Source of the DNA: Oscillospiraceae bacterium
GTDB taxonomy: Bacteria; Bacillota_A; Clostridia; Oscillospirales; Oscillospiraceae
Length of the DNA stretch: 52,838 bases
Direction: 5' to 3'
NCBI GenBank assembly: GCA_017516785.1
Contig: JAFXAV010000049.1
Location: 1 to 52,838, forward strand
In this document: positions 7,413-14,938 of the stretch, one piece after another
How positions within the stretch are numbered: the first letter of the stretch is position 1
How the letters are laid out: the number at the start of each line of letters is the position of its first letter
Made by a program: the position numbers and the translations under genes
Notes under the pieces: model-generated
Seen by the model: only the letters and a program-made list of their open reading frames with translations
Told to the model about the DNA's origin: nothing
The model's database searches: none

Positions 7413-7441
7413 ATTATAGCATATACTCTTCTTATTGACAA
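7413..7441 (-). promoter_or_regulatory. Promoter of the cysteine-rich gene
   Basis: On the minus strand TTGTCA (7436-7441), 17 bases, TATAAT (7413-7418). Confidence 0.8.
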
Positions 7442-7471
7442 GCACTGAATGTCGAAAGGAGAGTGTACCGC

Positions 7472-7726
7472 ATGTTTACCAACAAATCCAATGATGGCCG
7501 CAACAACATCTGCGGCAGAACCATCGCGGTACGCCGCAAGGAAATGGGCAAATCCCAGCGTCAGCTGGCGGATATGCTTCAGCTTGCCGGACTGGACATT
7601 GACAAAAATGCCATTCAGCGAATTGAAGCCGGAAGGAGATTTGTTACGGATATTGAAATCATTGCAATTTCTAAGGTAATGAACCTTTCCTACGACTCTT
7701 TGCTAGAGTATGATTCTGACATTTAA
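7472..7726 (+). CDS. XRE-family HTH protein
   Basis: An 84-residue single-domain helix-turn-helix protein. The HTH runs over about residues 12-75: ICGRTIAVRRKEMGKSQRQLADML, then LDIDKNAIQRIEAGRRFVTDIEIIAISKVMNLSYDSLL. Residues in the recognition region (KNAIQRIEAGRR) are those of the family. AAAGGAG lies about ten bases before the ATG; a GTG at 7463 is too close to it. It is likely a repressor of itself and of the divergent cysteine-rich gene through the palindrome at 7383-7401 (inference from layout). Confidence 0.85.
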   Translation: MFTNKSNDGRNNICGRTIAVRRKEMGKSQRQLADMLQLAGLDIDKNAIQRIEAGRRFVTDIEIIAISKVMNLSYDSLLEYDSDI

Positions 7727-7731
7727 ACCAG

Positions 7732-7760
7732 CAAGCCACACCCGGCGGGTGTGGCTTTTC
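7732..7760 (+). terminator. Terminator of the HTH gene (copy 2 of a repeated stem)
   Basis: AAGCCACACCC-GGC-GGGTGTGGCTT followed by TTCCTT; nearly the same stem as the metY terminator at 7123-7153. Confidence 0.8.
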
Positions 7761-7787
7761 CTTATATTTTCTGCCAGGCTTTTATTC

Positions 7788-7816
7788 TTTACAAACCGGT
7801 TAAAATCCTATATAAT
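7788..7816 (+). promoter_or_regulatory. Promoter of the acyl-tailoring operon
   Basis: TTTACA (7788-7793), 17 bases, TATAAT (7811-7816). Confidence 0.8.
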
Positions 7817-7886
7817 GGTATATTAATAATATGGATTATTATGTCGCTTTTTATGCAACTACTGTTAGCAAAGGAAACTTGTATTT

Positions 7887-8963
7887 ATGAACCCTGTGCA
7901 GAGAAAAAAAGACGGCCTCGGATATTTTAATCTGCTCCGGGGCCTGGGCCTGCTGTTTATCATTTTGGGCCATTCCATTGCACCTTTTCTGACCGTGCAG
8001 ATTCCCGATACCTCCGGCACCCTTTTCCAGGGTGCGGGACGTATTTTCGGCAGCAGTGTACTCGCCCTGTTCTTCATGATCAGCGGCCTCGGTTTTTACC
8101 GCCGCTCCCTCAAAAAATGCCTCTTCATTCAGGCAAAGCTTTTGCTGAAGCCCTACGCCCTTACAGCCCTCAGCCTCATCATCTGTAAAATGGTCCTCGC
8201 CGCGCTGAAGGGCAATTCTGTTCTGAATCAATTTCTCAGCCTGTTCCTGACCTTCCTGTTGGGTATGAATGCCTCCCAGGGCGGCTCGCTCTTCGGCATT
8301 CACATTACCACCATCAGCATTCTCTGGTTTATTGTCGCTCTCTTCGGCAGCTGGGTGATCTACAATTTCATTCTGCATCTTCCGGAACAGAAAATGCGCT
8401 ACCAGTGTATTCTCGGCTGCATGACCCTCAGCTGGATCCTTTCCCTGATTTCCAAGGTATGGCCTTTTACCCTGCCCATGGTACTGATGGCTGTGGGTTA
8501 CATTGCCGCCGGTCACGAAATCCGCGTCCGCAATCTCATCCACAAGCAGCTGTCCATCAGCACATGGTGTATTGTGATCTTCCTTTCCATCATCTGTCTG
8601 ATGTTCGGCTATGTGGACATGGCCGCCTGTGTCTGGAAGCTGGGCCCCATCGACATGATCGGCACCATCTGCATTGCTTTTCTGATGCTTCGGCTTTATT
8701 GCCGGATTATGGATCTGGGCATCCACGGAAAAGTCATCGCCCATCTGGAACACCTGGGTATCAACTCCATCCGGATTCTGTGCATCCATGCTTTTGAACA
8801 TGCCATCATTCCCTGGCGCAAGCTGAGTCTGCTCTTCCCCAACGCCCCTGTGCTGTGCACCATTTTGTGTCTGCTGGGCAAGGCAGCACTGATCTGGGGA
8901 CTTTACTATCTGACCTATCATCTGCCCCGCAAAAAGAGAAAAACCATCACCATTGAACCGTAA
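7887..8963 (+). CDS. Membrane acyltransferase (acyltransferase 3 / OafA-NolL type)
   Basis: A 358-residue integral membrane protein with about ten hydrophobic segments. It starts with the family signature FNLLRGLGLLFIILGHSIAPF, where the histidine of LGH corresponds to the conserved catalytic-region histidine of acyltransferase 3 proteins. Such enzymes transfer acetyl or longer acyl groups to surface sugars, peptidoglycan or lipids. It is the first gene of an operon with an acyl-AMP ligase, an acyl carrier protein and an HTH protein, so the donor may be an acyl-ACP charged by those partners (inference). RBS AAAGGAAA. Confidence 0.85.
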   Translation: MNPVQRKKDGLGYFNLLRGLGLLFIILGHSIAPFLTVQIPDTSGTLFQGAGRIFGSSVLALFFMISGLGFYRRSLKKCLFIQAKLLLKPYALTALSLIICKMVLAALKGNSVLNQFLSLFLTFLLGMNASQGGSLFGIHITTISILWFIVALFGSWVIYNFILHLPEQKMRYQCILGCMTLSWILSLISKVWPFTLPMVLMAVGYIAAGHEIRVRNLIHKQLSISTWCIVIFLSIICLMFGYVDMAACVWKLGPIDMIGTICIAFLMLRLYCRIMDLGIHGKVIAHLEHLGINSIRILCIHAFEHAIIPWRKLSLLFPNAPVLCTILCLLGKAALIWGLYYLTYHLPRKKRKTITIEP

Positions 8964-8976
8964 AAGGACACACGCT

Positions 8977-10422
8977 ATGACTGACTCCTCTGCCATCATC
9001 CATATGCCGCAGCTGCTGGATTTTCTGGAAAATCACTGCGCCCATCGGGAGATGGTGCGGTTTCTGGAGTCGGACCGGGCAGTCAGCATTTCCGGAAGGG
9101 ATTTTTTCCGGGAGGTAACATGCTGCGCCGCTTTCCTGAACGGCCTCGGTCTTGCTGGAAAGCATGTGGGCATCATGGGCGCCAACCGAATCCAGTGGCT
9201 GGTCCATTTCTGCGCTCTCTATAGAATTGGTGCAGTTGCAGTGCTGCTGAGTCCCGATGCTGACCAGAAGGAACTCGCCGCAAAGGCAAGGCTGGCGGAT
9301 GTGGAATTTCTTCTTTTCGATGAAGCTCTGAAAGATATCATACCGTCAAGCCTTCCCTGCCGCAGCCTGGATGAACCCATCCCCCGGCGGGATGGTGTTC
9401 TGTCCTCTCTGTCCCCTGCCCCTGAGGATCTTGCCTGCATTCTCTTTACCTCCGGCACCACCGCTGCCGGAAAAGCCGTCATGCTCTCCCACAGGGCCAT
9501 GTGCGCAGGCAGTTGCCATAATGTGGTGTATTTCCCCTTCGAAGCGCAGCTGGCAATCCTCCCCATGCATCATGTGGCGGGTTTTGCAGCGGTGCTGAAT
9601 ACCTGGTACCTGGGCCGCACGGTCTGCCTGGGCCAGGATGTGAAATACCTCTACCGCTACCTGACACATCTGAAGCCGGACTACACCCTCACTGTCCCCT
9701 CCATCCTCCGGGCCATTCTGCGAAAGCTCAGAAACGGCGGACCCAACGGTGAAAAGCTGGGCTGGAATCTTCGCATGGTCGGCTGCGGCGGCGCCAGATT
9801 TCCATCCGAAGTACTGGAAATCCTCCATGACCGGAATATCCGGGTGCTGCAAAGCTACGGCGCCACAGAACTGGGCGGTCTGGGATTTGACTGGGAAATG
9901 ACCCCCGACTGCGCCGATACCATTGGAAGACCCTGCCCTGAAATCGAAGCCAAGATCTGCGGCGGCGAACTCTTCCTTCGCTGCGATTCCATGATGACTG
10001 GCTATTACAAAGACCCGGAATCCGCCGCTTCCGTTCTTCGTGACGGCTGGTACGCCACCGGCGATCTGGCATATCAGGACAACCGGGGTTATCTGCACCT
10101 GACCGGCCGGAAGAACAATCTGATCATTCGCTCCAACGGCGAAAATGTCAGTCCCGAGGAGATTGAAGGACGGCTTTCCGTCTGTGAGGCCATCGAGGAA
10201 ATTCTGGTGGGACTGGAAGCGGACCTGATTACCGCATCTGTTTATCCCGCGGATGAAAGCGAAGAAACCAAATCAAAAATCCGGGATGCCGTGGCCGCCT
10301 ACAACCACAGCGCGCCCCTTTACCGGCAGATTGAAAATTTGCGTTTTTCCGATACGCCTTTTCCCAAAACACCCACCGGCAAACTGATCCGCCGATTTTA
10401 CCCAGGAGGTAACGCCCAATGA
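8977..10422 (+). CDS. Acyl-AMP ligase (class I adenylate-forming enzyme)
   Basis: A 481-residue AMP-dependent synthetase. Core motifs are visible: the P-loop-like FTSGTTAAGKAVMLSH (about residues 153-168), YGATELGGLGF (from about 293), YATGDLAYQD (from about 359), LTGRKNNLIIRSNGENVSPEEIE, and the C-terminal catalytic lysine in FPKTPTGKLIRRF (about 468). It activates a carboxylic acid as acyl-AMP and, with a carrier-protein gene overlapping its stop codon by four bases, most likely loads ACP rather than CoA. The substrate cannot be read by eye. The start at 8977 follows AAAAGGA; an upstream ATG at 8953 lies inside the previous gene. Confidence 0.88.
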   Translation: MTDSSAIIHMPQLLDFLENHCAHREMVRFLESDRAVSISGRDFFREVTCCAAFLNGLGLAGKHVGIMGANRIQWLVHFCALYRIGAVAVLLSPDADQKELAAKARLADVEFLLFDEALKDIIPSSLPCRSLDEPIPRRDGVLSSLSPAPEDLACILFTSGTTAAGKAVMLSHRAMCAGSCHNVVYFPFEAQLAILPMHHVAGFAAVLNTWYLGRTVCLGQDVKYLYRYLTHLKPDYTLTVPSILRAILRKLRNGGPNGEKLGWNLRMVGCGGARFPSEVLEILHDRNIRVLQSYGATELGGLGFDWEMTPDCADTIGRPCPEIEAKICGGELFLRCDSMMTGYYKDPESAASVLRDGWYATGDLAYQDNRGYLHLTGRKNNLIIRSNGENVSPEEIEGRLSVCEAIEEILVGLEADLITASVYPADESEETKSKIRDAVAAYNHSAPLYRQIENLRFSDTPFPKTPTGKLIRRFYPGGNAQ

Positions 10423-10664
10423 CCATCGCTCAAGTGAAAGAGGAGATTCTTGCTGTCATCCGAACATCCACCGAAACTGAGATGGAACTGACCCCTGAAA
10501 CCAATCTGGTGCAGGAGATGGGCCTTTCTTCCGTGGAGACCATGCTGCTGCTTTCCGATCTGGAAGACCGGTTCGGCATCACCATCCCCGCCTCCAGCCT
10601 GCGCAGCATTCAAACTGTAAACGATCTTTCCCAGACTGTCATCAGCCTGCTGATGAAGCCTTAA
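10419..10664 (+). CDS. Acyl/peptidyl carrier protein
   Basis: An 81-residue phosphopantetheine carrier. Predicted attachment is Ser38 in EMGLSSVETM, where the usual Asp before Ser is replaced by Ser. The protein is acidic and has the four-helix pattern of ACP (helix 2 SSVETMLLLSDLEDRFGI). It overlaps the ligase by ATGA and follows AGGAGG, so translation is coupled. It is a dedicated carrier, separate from the fatty-acid ACP, comparable in layout to DltC beside DltA. Confidence 0.88.
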   Translation: MTIAQVKEEILAVIRTSTETEMELTPETNLVQEMGLSSVETMLLLSDLEDRFGITIPASSLRSIQTVNDLSQTVISLLMKP

Positions 10665-10682
10665 TGAATTGGGAGGTATAAT

Positions 10683-12161
10683 ATGAAACTGAAAAACCGA
10701 TTCAGCAGCCTGCTGGAACATCTGATGGAAATCGCAGAGCTGAAAAACTACACCCTGGCCAATGAGCTGCAGTATGACGTTTCCTACATCAGCAAGTGGG
10801 TCAGCGGTCGTATGCTTCCCAGTGCCAAGACCGACCGGACTGTGCTACAGGGCATCAGCCGTTGCCTTGTGAATCACGGCAGCGCCGACGGTGTCCGAAA
10901 GCTGATGGCAGAATACCAGGTCAATAATTCCGAAGATCTGTACGGCGCCATTTATGACAATCTGGTGGCGGAATACAACTATGTCCGGGATACCCAGAAC
11001 GACACCGGCAACACCATTGCCCCGGATACCAGCTTCTTCCCCCGGCTGAACATGCCCCAGTTCCTGTCCAAAATGCGCCATCCGGTGCTGCGCCGTGTCA
11101 ACTCCCTGGAAATCATGTCCATGATGGACCTGATGTATATGGAGCGTGACTACCGTCTGCAGATTGGCAGCATTGACAGCCGCGTTCAGGTCCAGCAGTT
11201 CCACTTCCCCGATGTCCATCTGTCCATGTTCATTGACATCAACAACGACAAGCTGGATCATATCTACGACATTACCTTCCTGCTGAATATGCTGACCAAT
11301 ATGACCCATGTTGATTTTCAGCTTTTCGGCGGCAAGCAGGCCTTCGGCAAGGCGATTTTCGCGGTTAAGGATGAGTTCTGTATCTCCGGCATGCTGACCG
11401 ACAGCAACCACTGTATGTCCGTCACCGTCAGCGAAGATCAGGAAAACTCCAATGCCATGTATGAATACATCCGTTCCCTCTGCACACGCGAACGGCAGCT
11501 GTTCGTTCAGGTTCCCATGCCCCAGCTTCTGAGCAGCAACAGCTATACCCAGAGCGTGCTGTCCACCAATCAGAAGCTCCGCATCGGCCATATGACCGAG
11601 CGATTCCTGCCGGACGATCTGTTTGAGGAATTGATTGTCCAGCTGACCCCCAATCACAAAGAGGTCATCACTGTAGATAATCTGCGTTGGATACATACCC
11701 TGACCAACCGCAGTTATGGAGAGCTGCCCGTTCAGGTTATCTTCAACTCCTCCGCTTTCTCGGAATTTGCCGTCAGTGGCAATCTGAACTTCTTTGATCT
11801 GAATGTGAAACTCACCCCCGAACAGCGGCTTCGCTATGTCAGCCATGTCCGTGACCTGATCCGGGATCATGAGAATCTGGCGGTCCGGATGGTCCACGGC
11901 CGCATCATCTCCGACTTCTATTACAATGCCGACCAGTGCATCACCCTTTCCGACAGTTCCGCTTGTGTGCAGCTCAGCACCGTCGGACGAAATGCCGTGT
12001 ATCTCATCAATCACGCCGAGATGAAAGAAGCTTTCGTCCGATACTTCGATGCCGTCTGGAACTACAGTTCCGATGTGGTCATGTCTGATCGTCAGCAGAT
12101 TCTTGATTATCTGGAGCATATCATGCATCAGATCGAAATGATCGCAAGACTTTCGAAATAA
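10683..12161 (+). CDS. Large protein with N-terminal helix-turn-helix, unknown function
   Basis: A 492-residue soluble protein. Residues 1-55 form a helix-turn-helix like XRE proteins (IAELKNYTLANELQYDVSYISKWVSGRMLPS). The remaining roughly 430 residues contain no domain I recognise; they are rich in hydrophobic beta-type segments and have no membrane span. It is the last gene of the operon (18 bases after the ACP stop, RBS GGGAGGT) and is followed by a terminator. It may be a sensor-regulator of the acyl system, but nothing in the sequence shows the ligand. Confidence 0.7.
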   Translation: MKLKNRFSSLLEHLMEIAELKNYTLANELQYDVSYISKWVSGRMLPSAKTDRTVLQGISRCLVNHGSADGVRKLMAEYQVNNSEDLYGAIYDNLVAEYNYVRDTQNDTGNTIAPDTSFFPRLNMPQFLSKMRHPVLRRVNSLEIMSMMDLMYMERDYRLQIGSIDSRVQVQQFHFPDVHLSMFIDINNDKLDHIYDITFLLNMLTNMTHVDFQLFGGKQAFGKAIFAVKDEFCISGMLTDSNHCMSVTVSEDQENSNAMYEYIRSLCTRERQLFVQVPMPQLLSSNSYTQSVLSTNQKLRIGHMTERFLPDDLFEELIVQLTPNHKEVITVDNLRWIHTLTNRSYGELPVQVIFNSSAFSEFAVSGNLNFFDLNVKLTPEQRLRYVSHVRDLIRDHENLAVRMVHGRIISDFYYNADQCITLSDSSACVQLSTVGRNAVYLINHAEMKEAFVRYFDAVWNYSSDVVMSDRQQILDYLEHIMHQIEMIARLSK

Positions 12162-12167
12162 CAAAAT

Positions 12168-12199
12168 TCCCCCGATGCCAAAGCATCGGGGGTTTTCTC
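12168..12199 (+). terminator. Terminator of the acyl-tailoring operon
   Basis: CCCCCGATGC-CAAA-GCATCGGGGG followed by TTTTCTCTT. Confidence 0.85.
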
Positions 12200-12247
12200 T
12201 TATCGATAGTTGACCGCAAGACCCAGCAGCAGTGATGAAGAAATTCA

Positions 12248-12830
12248 TCACCAGCTATGTGCCTCCTCCATGGTGTACTTGATGGAAGCCGCCATCAAAA
12301 TCATGGCAACCGCCGGGAAAATGCTCAGAAGGCCGCTGATGAACAGACTTCCAAGCTCTTTTCACGCCATACCCGCTGCCCGGACTGCCGCAATGCCCGC
12401 CGCCAGGAAAGTCACCGCCACGATGACCATGGTCATGCTCTGAAGGGCAGGTATAAACACGGAGCAGAACGCACTCTTCAAAAGAACCGAGAAAAGCGCC
12501 CATGGACATAAAGAACAGTACAATCACCGCCTGAAGCCTGTACTTCGCTCCGCCGAACCGGGATACAATTCGGCTCAGCATATACTGCATCAGACCGCCC
12601 TTTTCCAGAGCATTGAAAAAACCGCCCACCACCAGCAGAAAGACGATGACCGCAATCAGGGTACCACCGCCGGCAGAACCCAGCACCAGCAGCACCGCCA
12701 TTGCCGTGAGGAAGGACCGGACACTGACGTTCAGGCCCTTCTTCTCTTTTTTATCACGCAATGAATTCACCTTCAAAAAACAAAATACCGGGAAACTATA
12801 TACCATCCGGCCATATTTGCAAGTTGTCAA
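12248..12830 (-). pseudogene. Remnant of a YfcC/DcuC-type membrane transporter
   Basis: The open part (from about 12770) reads like the YfcC family of putative amino-acid or C4-dicarboxylate transporters: GGGTLIAVIVFLLVVGGFFNALEKGG and FFMSMGAFLGSFEECV. It then leaves frame near 12480. Further family-like sequence continues in other frames: FIPALQSMTMVIVAVTFLAAGI, then ELGSLFISGLLSIFPAVAMI and LMAASIKYTMEEAHSW before TGA at 12248-12250. About 195 codons remain against roughly 470-500 in the family, so the centre is deleted and the rest frameshifted at least twice. Confidence 0.75.
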
Positions 12831-12882
12831 AACAACAAAACCATGATATAATGGCCTTACTTTTCAGAAAGCAGGCTTTCCA

Positions 12883-13569
12883 ATGACAGAATTTCTTCAG
12901 AAATGCGAACTCTTCCGGAATTTTCCCGCAGAAGTCATCCAGCAGGATATCCTCCCCCAGGGTAAAATCACGGAGCTTCCCAAGGGACAGTTTTTCTACG
13001 AACCTCAGCAGCAGGTGGATCAGATTTCCATCGTCCTGTCGGGAAAGATTCACATCCTGCACCTGTTTCCGGACGGCAGTACCAGCCTGACCACCGTCCT
13101 GACCGAAGGAGAAACCTTGGGCAGCGACCTGATCTGCACCCGCAGCCGAATGGCGCCCTACCACGCCGTAGCCGCCGTCCCCACGAAAATTCTCTCTATT
13201 CCCGCAGAACTGCTGCTGAATCCCGGCATGCTGGAGGAATCCTGCCGTCTTCTGGCCCTGAGCCGGCTGCTGACCATGATTTCCCACTACAATATGAAAA
13301 AAGAATACCGCCTGGCCATCCTGTCCCAGAAAGGCCTCCGGGAACGGGTCATGACCTACCTCTCCATGCAGGCAGGCAAACGGGGTACCGACACTTTCAA
13401 AATCCCCTTCACCCGGGATGAGATGGCATCCTTTCTCTGCGTCAACCGCAGCGCCCTGTCCCATGAGTTGAGTCTGATGGAGCAGGAGGGCCTGATTTCC
13501 TTCCGAAAAAATGTTTTTACCCTTCTGAGTCCCGAAAAATGGAAAAGTCAGAATGCCTATGAGCTGTGA
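12883..13569 (+). CDS. Crp/Fnr-family transcriptional regulator
   Basis: A 228-residue regulator with an N-terminal cyclic-nucleotide-binding-type domain (residues 10-120: LPKGQFFYEPQQQVDQISIVLSG) and a C-terminal winged helix (about 150-220: FTRDEMASFLCVNRSALSHELSLMEQEGLI). The Fnr iron-sulfur cysteines are absent, and so is a clear cAMP pocket, so the signal is unknown. It sits between two transporter pseudogenes on the other strand, one of which may have been its target. A terminator follows directly (13577-13605). Confidence 0.92.
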   Translation: MTEFLQKCELFRNFPAEVIQQDILPQGKITELPKGQFFYEPQQQVDQISIVLSGKIHILHLFPDGSTSLTTVLTEGETLGSDLICTRSRMAPYHAVAAVPTKILSIPAELLLNPGMLEESCRLLALSRLLTMISHYNMKKEYRLAILSQKGLRERVMTYLSMQAGKRGTDTFKIPFTRDEMASFLCVNRSALSHELSLMEQEGLISFRKNVFTLLSPEKWKSQNAYEL

Positions 13570-13576
13570 AAAACCT

Positions 13577-13600
13577 CCGGTGAACAACACCGGAGGTTAT
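13577..13600 (+). terminator. Terminator of the Crp/Fnr gene
   Basis: AACCTCCGGTG-AACAA-CACCGGAGGTT followed by ATCTTTT. Confidence 0.75.
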
Positions 13601-13603
13601 CTT

Positions 13604-13997
13604 TTATGTTTCTTTCAGCATCTTGCGGAAGAACCGGAAGAAAGTGAGCGTTGTGATCGCGGCGGCGGCAATGTCGCTGACCGGCTCTGCCAGGAACACA
13701 GCAAAGGCCTTGTCCTGGAAGAAGTTGGGCAGGAGGAAAATCAGGGGAATCAGCAGAATTAGCTTTCTCAGGCATGCCAAAGGCTGTCATCAGCATCAGT
13801 ATGGGGGTAAACAAACCCACACCTGTCAGGGCAGTGCCGCCCACATCCGGAATATGACCGATGTAAATTCTGTCCACCACATTATAAAGCAGGTTGATGA
13901 CCTGTGCCACAACCGCAGGAACAGCCATCTGTACCATCAGCCTTCTGACGCTGCCGGTACCCATATCCTGCCTGGGTTTTGCCTGTATCGTCCCCAT
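13604..13997 (-). pseudogene. Internally deleted MATE efflux transporter
   Basis: The first 75 or so residues are a MATE N-terminus (GSVRRLMVQMAVPAVVAQVI, LLYNVVDRIYIGHIP, LTGVGLFTPILMLMTAFGMP). Near 13772 the frame switches directly to a MATE C-terminus: LRKLILLIPLIFLLPNFF, then FLAEPVSDIAAAAITTLTFF, ending MLKET and TAA at 13604. About 130 codons remain of the usual 450, so some 300 codons of the middle have been lost in one deletion with a frameshift. A start at 14015 is also possible. Confidence 0.85.
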
Positions 13998-14180
13998 TAT
14001 TTGACCTCTTTTCACTTTAACTGTATTTTAAATTATATCACATCCGACAAAAAAACAATCTTTTCCCTCATTTCCCGTACCTATCTGCTTAAACAGATAC
14101 AGCAATCCCTGCTTTTGTTTCCATTTTGTAACTTTTTGCCTTATTTATTTTCATTTTCTCCTTTATTTCTACCATTTTTC

Positions 14181-14208
14181 AAATATTACTTGACCAAAAG
14201 TAATATTT
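14181..14208. promoter_or_regulatory. Perfect 11-bp inverted repeat over a -35 box (operator)
   Basis: AAATATTACTT-GACCAA-AAGTAATATTT. It covers TTGACC (14190-14195), the -35 of a promoter whose -10 is TATGAT (14213-14218; spacer 17). A bound dimer would block transcription of the gene at 14242. Confidence 0.7.
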
Positions 14209-14241
14209 CCGCTATGATAGAATGACTGAAGGAGTGGTAAT

Positions 14242-14895
14242 ATGGAAGCAACCCGTCCCCTCTTCCTCATGCTGTCCCGGACGGGTACGGGAATCGGCAA
14301 AACCATAAGGCTGTTTACCCGTTACGACTATAACCACGTGTCATTATCTCTGGATCCCCATTTCCGCCGCTGGGTTTCTTTTGCCCGGTATGCTCAGGGC
14401 GTTCCCCTTGCAGGCGGTTTTGTAAACGAATCTCCGGAAAGGTATTTTTCTTCCGGCGGTCCCATCCAGGTTAAAATATTCCGGATCGACATCCCTCTGG
14501 AGCGCTACCGGAAACTGAAAGTACTGTTTTCCCAGGCAGGTCAGAACGAGTGCGGTCTGATCTACAACACCCTCAGTGCTCTGGTTACCCCTTTTGGTCT
14601 TCAGGTGCCCATTGCCGGTGCCTACACCTGTCTGGAATTTGCAGACACTATTCTGGAAGAATCCCACGGAAGCATCCGCGCTCTGGACATCTGCCACCAG
14701 GGGCAGCTGATTTATGAAGGCGATCTTCGGGATCTGGTTTCTGATACCGGCATCCGTAATGACCGGTTCTTCCGCCACCGGGGTTTCCTGAAGGGAAGCC
14801 TCGACACCACCTGGCATTTTGCCCGCCTGCTGGGCCGGATGCCTCTCAGGCACGGATCCGATTATCTGTCGGCTGTGCTGCATCAACCTCTGTAA
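14242..14895 (+). CDS. YiiX/YebB-like permuted NlpC/P60-type protein
   Basis: A 217-residue protein of the papain-like fold often annotated YiiX/YebB-like. His32 in YNHVSLSLD and Cys130 in AYTCLEFADT are placed as in circularly permuted NlpC/P60 enzymes, which hydrolyse amide or thioester bonds of peptidoglycan or lipids. There is no signal peptide, so it probably acts inside the cell. The substrate is unknown. It is likely co-transcribed with the GHKL gene 43 bases downstream, and controlled by the palindrome at 14181-14208. RBS GAAGGAGTGG. Confidence 0.7.
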   Translation: MEATRPLFLMLSRTGTGIGKTIRLFTRYDYNHVSLSLDPHFRRWVSFARYAQGVPLAGGFVNESPERYFSSGGPIQVKIFRIDIPLERYRKLKVLFSQAGQNECGLIYNTLSALVTPFGLQVPIAGAYTCLEFADTILEESHGSIRALDICHQGQLIYEGDLRDLVSDTGIRNDRFFRHRGFLKGSLDTTWHFARLLGRMPLRHGSDYLSAVLHQPL

Positions 14896-14938
14896 GTACA
14901 TCAAGTAAATAAACACTTAGAAAAGGAGCTGTATCCCT

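Noticed and set aside
13604..13997. A short functional membrane protein rather than a MATE pseudogene
   Set aside because: The family-like C-terminus continues in another frame directly after the break, which fits deletion with a frameshift rather than a designed short gene.
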